Shown here: positions 30,206 to 32,931 of the stretch, piece after piece
Numbering within the stretch: position 1 is the first letter of the stretch
How the letters are laid out: each line of letters begins with the position of its first letter
NCBI GenBank assembly: GCA_011369445.1
Contig: DRQF01000134.1
Location: 1 to 32,931, forward strand
Direction of reading: 5' to 3'
Origin: Planctomycetota bacterium
GTDB taxonomy: Bacteria; Planctomycetota; GCA-002687715; DRQF01
Length of the DNA stretch: 32,931 nucleotides
Position numbers and translations under genes: made by a program
Notes under the pieces: model-generated
Told to the model about the DNA's origin: nothing
Seen by the model: the letters and a program-made list of their open reading frames with translations, nothing else
The model's database searches: none

Positions 30206-31480
30206 TTACGCGCGGGGTTCCAGCACTTCCTTTCCACCCATGTAGGGCCGAAGAGCCTTCGGGATCCGAATGGAACCGTCCGCTTGCTGGTGATTCTCCA
30301 GCAGGGGGATAAGAACCCGCGGCGAGGCAATCACCGTGTTGTTCAGGGTGTGGCAGATGTGCACCTTGCCGTCAGCGTCCCGATAGCGGAGGTTCAGACG
30401 ACGTGCCTGGAAATCGTGGAATCGGCTGGCGGAATGGGTCTCCGAATAGCTGTTCCGCGATGGCATCCACGTCTCGATATCGAACTTCCGAATCTGTCCC
30501 CGACCAAGGTCGCCGCCGCAGACATCCACCACCCGGTAGGGAAGCTCCAACATCTGCAGCACCTCCTCCGAGTTCCGCAGGATTTGGTCGTGGAATTCCA
30601 CGGACTTAGCCTCGTCGTTCTCGCAGACGATGACCTGTTCGATCTTTTGAAACTGGTGAATGCGGTAGAGGCCCCGCGTATCGCGGCCCGCCGCCCCGGC
30701 TTCCCGGCGATAGCAGTTCGACCACCCGACCATGCGTAGGGGCAGTTCGGCGGCGTCGAGAATCTCGCCGCGACGGTAAGAGGTCAGGGGCACCTCCGCC
30801 GTTCCGATGAGGTAGAGTTCGTCCTTTTCGGTGCAGTAGGCCTGTTCTTCCCCGCCGGGGAAGTAGGCGGTCCCCGCCATGGCTTCGTATCGAACCAGGT
30901 GCGGGACCAACATGGGGGTAAACCCCTTGGACACCATGTGATCGAGGGCCAATCGGAGGACCCCCAGTTCCAAGAGCGCTCCCGCATTCTTCAAAAAATA
31001 GGTCCGACTTCCGGCGATGCGAGCCGCTCTCTCGAAATCGAACAGGTCGTGCATGCGTCCCAGTTCGAGATGATCCTTGGCCTCGAAGGGAAACTGCACG
31101 GGCTCGCCGTGGCGACGGAGTTCCACGTTCTCGGCGTCATCCTTCCCTTCGGGGACCTCGGGCGCCGGAGGATTCGGGACCTCGAAGAGCAGTTTCTGCA
31201 GCTCCTCGTCCAGGACGCGAATCTCGGCGTCCATCGCCTTTTGCTCGTCGCCCAGTCGCTTCAGATCTTGGAGAGCGCGAGCCTTCTCTTCCCCGTCCAG
31301 TCCGGGGATCTCCTTGCTTCGGCGCTTCTGCTCAGCCTTCTTGGCCTCGGCTTCCGTCTTGATGGCGCGGATACGCCGGTCCAACTCCAGGATTCGGTCG
31401 ACGTCGCAGGGGATGTGCTTTTTGCGGGCCCCATCCTTGATGACGTCCGGGTGCTGGCGGATGAATTTCAGATCGAGCAT
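30206..31480 (-). CDS. serS: Seryl-tRNA synthetase
   Basis: 424 residues from ATG 31480, inside a longer open frame. The N-terminal part (about 1-110) is the long antiparallel coiled coil that binds tRNA-Ser. The class II core follows. Motif 2 is seen in RMVGWSNCYRREAGAAGRDT near 246-265, with the helix IHQFQKIE after it. ETHSASRFHDFQARRLNLRYR and the motif 3 region (TLNNTVIASPRVLIPLLENH) lie near the C-terminus, which ends PYMGGKEVLEP. Motif 3 reads NNT...ASPR instead of the NGSG...GR form common in E. coli-like enzymes, a variant I have seen in other bacteria. The start overlaps mqnA by 13 bases. Confidence 0.95.
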   Translation of the reverse strand: MLDLKFIRQHPDVIKDGARKKHIPCDVDRILELDRRIRAIKTEAEAKKAEQKRRSKEIPGLDGEEKARALQDLKRLGDEQKAMDAEIRVLDEELQKLLFEVPNPPAPEVPEGKDDAENVELRRHGEPVQFPFEAKDHLELGRMHDLFDFERAARIAGSRTYFLKNAGALLELGVLRLALDHMVSKGFTPMLVPHLVRYEAMAGTAYFPGGEEQAYCTEKDELYLIGTAEVPLTSYRRGEILDAAELPLRMVGWSNCYRREAGAAGRDTRGLYRIHQFQKIEQVIVCENDEAKSVEFHDQILRNSEEVLQMLELPYRVVDVCGGDLGRGQIRKFDIETWMPSRNSYSETHSASRFHDFQARRLNLRYRDADGKVHICHTLNNTVIASPRVLIPLLENHQQADGSIRIPKALRPYMGGKEVLEPRA

Positions 31481-32277
31481 CGGTTTTTTCCCGGCTGAAT
31501 GATCTTGGCGGCGCGGTCGAGGAAGAGTTCCAAACCCTGCTCTTCTCGCGGCCCGAGAGTGTATCGTATGGATCGTTCCAAGTAGTCGCGCCCCTGGGAG
31601 GGGTCGCATCCGTGGTCTTCCGACCACGCTTCGGCTTCGGCGCGGATGGATTGGCGCCCCACTTCGAGTGCACGGCGAAACCTCTCCTTCAACCACGGCT
31701 CGCGTGCGAGCAAGTCTCGCTTCAAACCCCACACCGCGAACACGAAGGGGAGCCCCGTCACCCGCGTCCACTCCTCCGCCAAGTCCCAAGTGCGCCAACC
31801 CGCGGGCCTCCCCATGCGGAGGGCAAGATCACCGATGACGAGGATGGCGTCGAAGTCGCCCCCCCGAAGCGCCTCATCCGGGTTCCTCTCCTCCATCCGG
31901 CATCCTTCCACGCCGTCCTTTCCCAGCTTGTCCTCGATGAGCAAGCGCGTGAGGGCCTGAGAACTGCGGGAATGGGGGTCGAGGGCCAGGCGTGCTTCGC
32001 CTCTTCGCGCTTTCTCGAAGAAGTCGGGGCGCCAGTGGAGAAACACGCTGGCGACCGGCCCCTCGGCAGCGATGGCGAGCCCAGGCAGCCACGTCAAGGA
32101 GGGATCGTCGAGAAGAGCCACGGCGGGAACGAGTCCCACATCGACAGATCCGCCCAGAAGCGCGCCGGCCACCAGCGCCGGCGGCATCGTGACGACGCAC
32201 AACCTGGGATCGGTGGCGAGATCCCCCAGCAAGGGGCGGGCATTCAAATAGGACACGGCGCCGACGTTCAGGGTCAA
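31468..32277 (-). CDS. mqnA: Chorismate dehydratase MqnA (futalosine menaquinone pathway)
   Basis: 269 residues. The start is TTG at 32277, supported by AAGGAG seven bases upstream. The family fingerprint GAVSYLNARPL lies at 6-16, and the periplasmic-binding-protein-like fold follows, with VDVGLVPAVALL near 50 and FDAILVIGDLALR near 142. The motif ALDPHSRSSQALTRLLIE near 100 is also typical. MqnA removes water from chorismate to give 3-enolpyruvylbenzoate, the first step of the futalosine route. It differs from MqnD, which is shorter and has another start motif. Overlap with serS by 13 bases suggests co-transcription. No other mqn gene is in the window. Confidence 0.92.
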   Translation of the reverse strand: MTLNVGAVSYLNARPLLGDLATDPRLCVVTMPPALVAGALLGGSVDVGLVPAVALLDDPSLTWLPGLAIAAEGPVASVFLHWRPDFFEKARRGEARLALDPHSRSSQALTRLLIEDKLGKDGVEGCRMEERNPDEALRGGDFDAILVIGDLALRMGRPAGWRTWDLAEEWTRVTGLPFVFAVWGLKRDLLAREPWLKERFRRALEVGRQSIRAEAEAWSEDHGCDPSQGRDYLERSIRYTLGPREEQGLELFLDRAAKIIQPGKNRCSI

Positions 32278-32308
32278 GGGGCTTCTCCTTCAGGGCGGGG
32301 AAGCATAG

Positions 32309-32344
32309 AAAAACCGGAGGCGTCGCGCCACGACAGGCCTCCGG
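32309..32344 (-). terminator. Intrinsic terminator of the upstream unknown gene
   Basis: In the minus-strand message CCGGAGGC pairs with GCCTCCGG (32344-32337 with 32321-32314), and an inner GTCG/CGAC pair extends the stem, followed at once by TTTTT (32313-32309). This is a textbook rho-independent terminator 12 bases after the stop at 32356, so mqnA is expected to start a separate transcript. Confidence 0.85.
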
Positions 32345-32355
32345 ATCGTACTTTC

Positions 32356-32931
32356 CTATTCGACCTTGAACCAATCGGACTCGATGTGTCCGAGAACACT
32401 GTGCTCAGCCGTCAGCTTGGCGAACAGCTCGCCTCGGGCGGGAACGTTCTTGATGATCTTGCTCTCGGGCAAGAACAGGTCGGCCACGGTGAATTCACCG
32501 CTTCCGGGATGAGGTTTCATGGTCGCGGAGGCCACCTTGGGGCCGTCCTTCGAACCCTTGCGAATGGTCACCTCGACGGTCAGTCGGTCCGCGAGGAAGT
32601 TGTAGTATTCCTCGCCAAAATTCCCGTAGACCCGAATCTCCTTGCCCACGGCCTTGAGAGTGCCCCGCTTCTCGCCCCGTTCCACCTTGCCGAGCATCCA
32701 AAAGCCCTTCTTGCCGGCCCCGCCCAACTTCCAAACGTTGAGCCGCCCCGTGGAGACCTGGAAGTCGCCCGCGCGACCCGGACCGATCAGAATCGTCTTC
32801 TTCCCCTTCTTGTCGAGCACGAAGACGCCCTTGTGGATGCGCCACCGCCCGGCCGGAATCCACAGAGGCTTGTCGATCGCATTCATGAGATCGATGTAGG
32901 CCTCGGTGTTCTCACCGGAGCCTCGAGCGAA
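32356..32931 (-). CDS. Unknown beta-rich protein, 5' end outside the window
   Basis: The frame is open to the window edge, so 191 residues of C-terminal sequence are visible. An ATG at 32886 would give 176 residues, but the codons before it (ending TEAYIDLMNAIDKP) read as normal protein, so the true start is probably outside. The visible part is a chain of short beta strands rich in Lys and Gly, such as GRWRIHKGVFVLDKKGKK, GLLNVWKL-type turns and LTVEVTIRKGSKDGPKV. I recognise no family. No membrane segment is present. An intrinsic terminator follows directly. Confidence 0.65.
   Translation of the reverse strand, partial: FARGSGENTEAYIDLMNAIDKPLWIPAGRWRIHKGVFVLDKKGKKTILIGPGRAGDFQVSTGRLNVWKLGGAGKKGFWMLGKVERGEKRGTLKAVGKEIRVYGNFGEEYYNFLADRLTVEVTIRKGSKDGPKVASATMKPHPGSGEFTVADLFLPESKIIKNVPARGELFAKLTAEHSVLGHIESDWFKVE

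Overview
The window is a GC-rich bacterial chromosome segment, almost fully coding, with no tRNA, rRNA, CRISPR array, insertion sequence or phage gene that I can see. The gene set suggests a Gram-negative-type, respiring bacterium: a type II secretion secretin and pseudopilins, a lipoprotein, menaquinone synthesis by the futalosine route (mqnA), soluble transhydrogenase and enlarged PstC/PstA permeases. Three bacterial-microcompartment (BMC) pentamer genes next to sugar-phosphate enzymes fit Planctomycetota or a neighbouring phylum, but the phylum is an inference.

Layout. (1) 1-7701, minus strand: a tight run transcribed from 7701 downwards. BMC pentamer, RpiB-like isomerase with a long N-terminal extension, two more BMC pentamers, DeoC aldolase with a Cys-rich N-terminal extension, uridine phosphorylase, then pstS, pstC and the start of pstA. 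Together these could release pentose phosphates from nucleosides and cleave deoxyribose-5-phosphate inside or beside a protein shell. No BMC hexamer gene, aldehyde dehydrogenase or phosphopentomutase lies in the window. (2) 7788-9847: a divergent multi-pass membrane protein, a bifunctional-nuclease-domain protein and a YkuD-fold protein that has lost its catalytic residues. (3) 9963-15703, minus: ABC exporter, glycosyltransferase-like protein, lipoprotein with a degenerate M28-peptidase-like region, BFD-type [2Fe-2S] protein and cysteine desulfurase. (4) 15755-18880, minus: uppP, HDOD regulator, sthA. (5) 18947-21487: cystathionine beta-synthase (plus), then an HU-family protein and a PTS EIIA-like protein (minus). 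(6) 21734-30175, plus: type II secretion genes gspDEFGHIJ, with unusual low-complexity segments. (7) 30206-32931, minus: serS, mqnA and a 5'-truncated unknown gene with a clear terminator.

Many gene junctions are four-base ATGA or GTGA overlaps, so several true starts are GTG codons inside longer open frames. The most interesting region is the BMC-associated nucleoside/sugar-phosphate cluster at 4397-7701.
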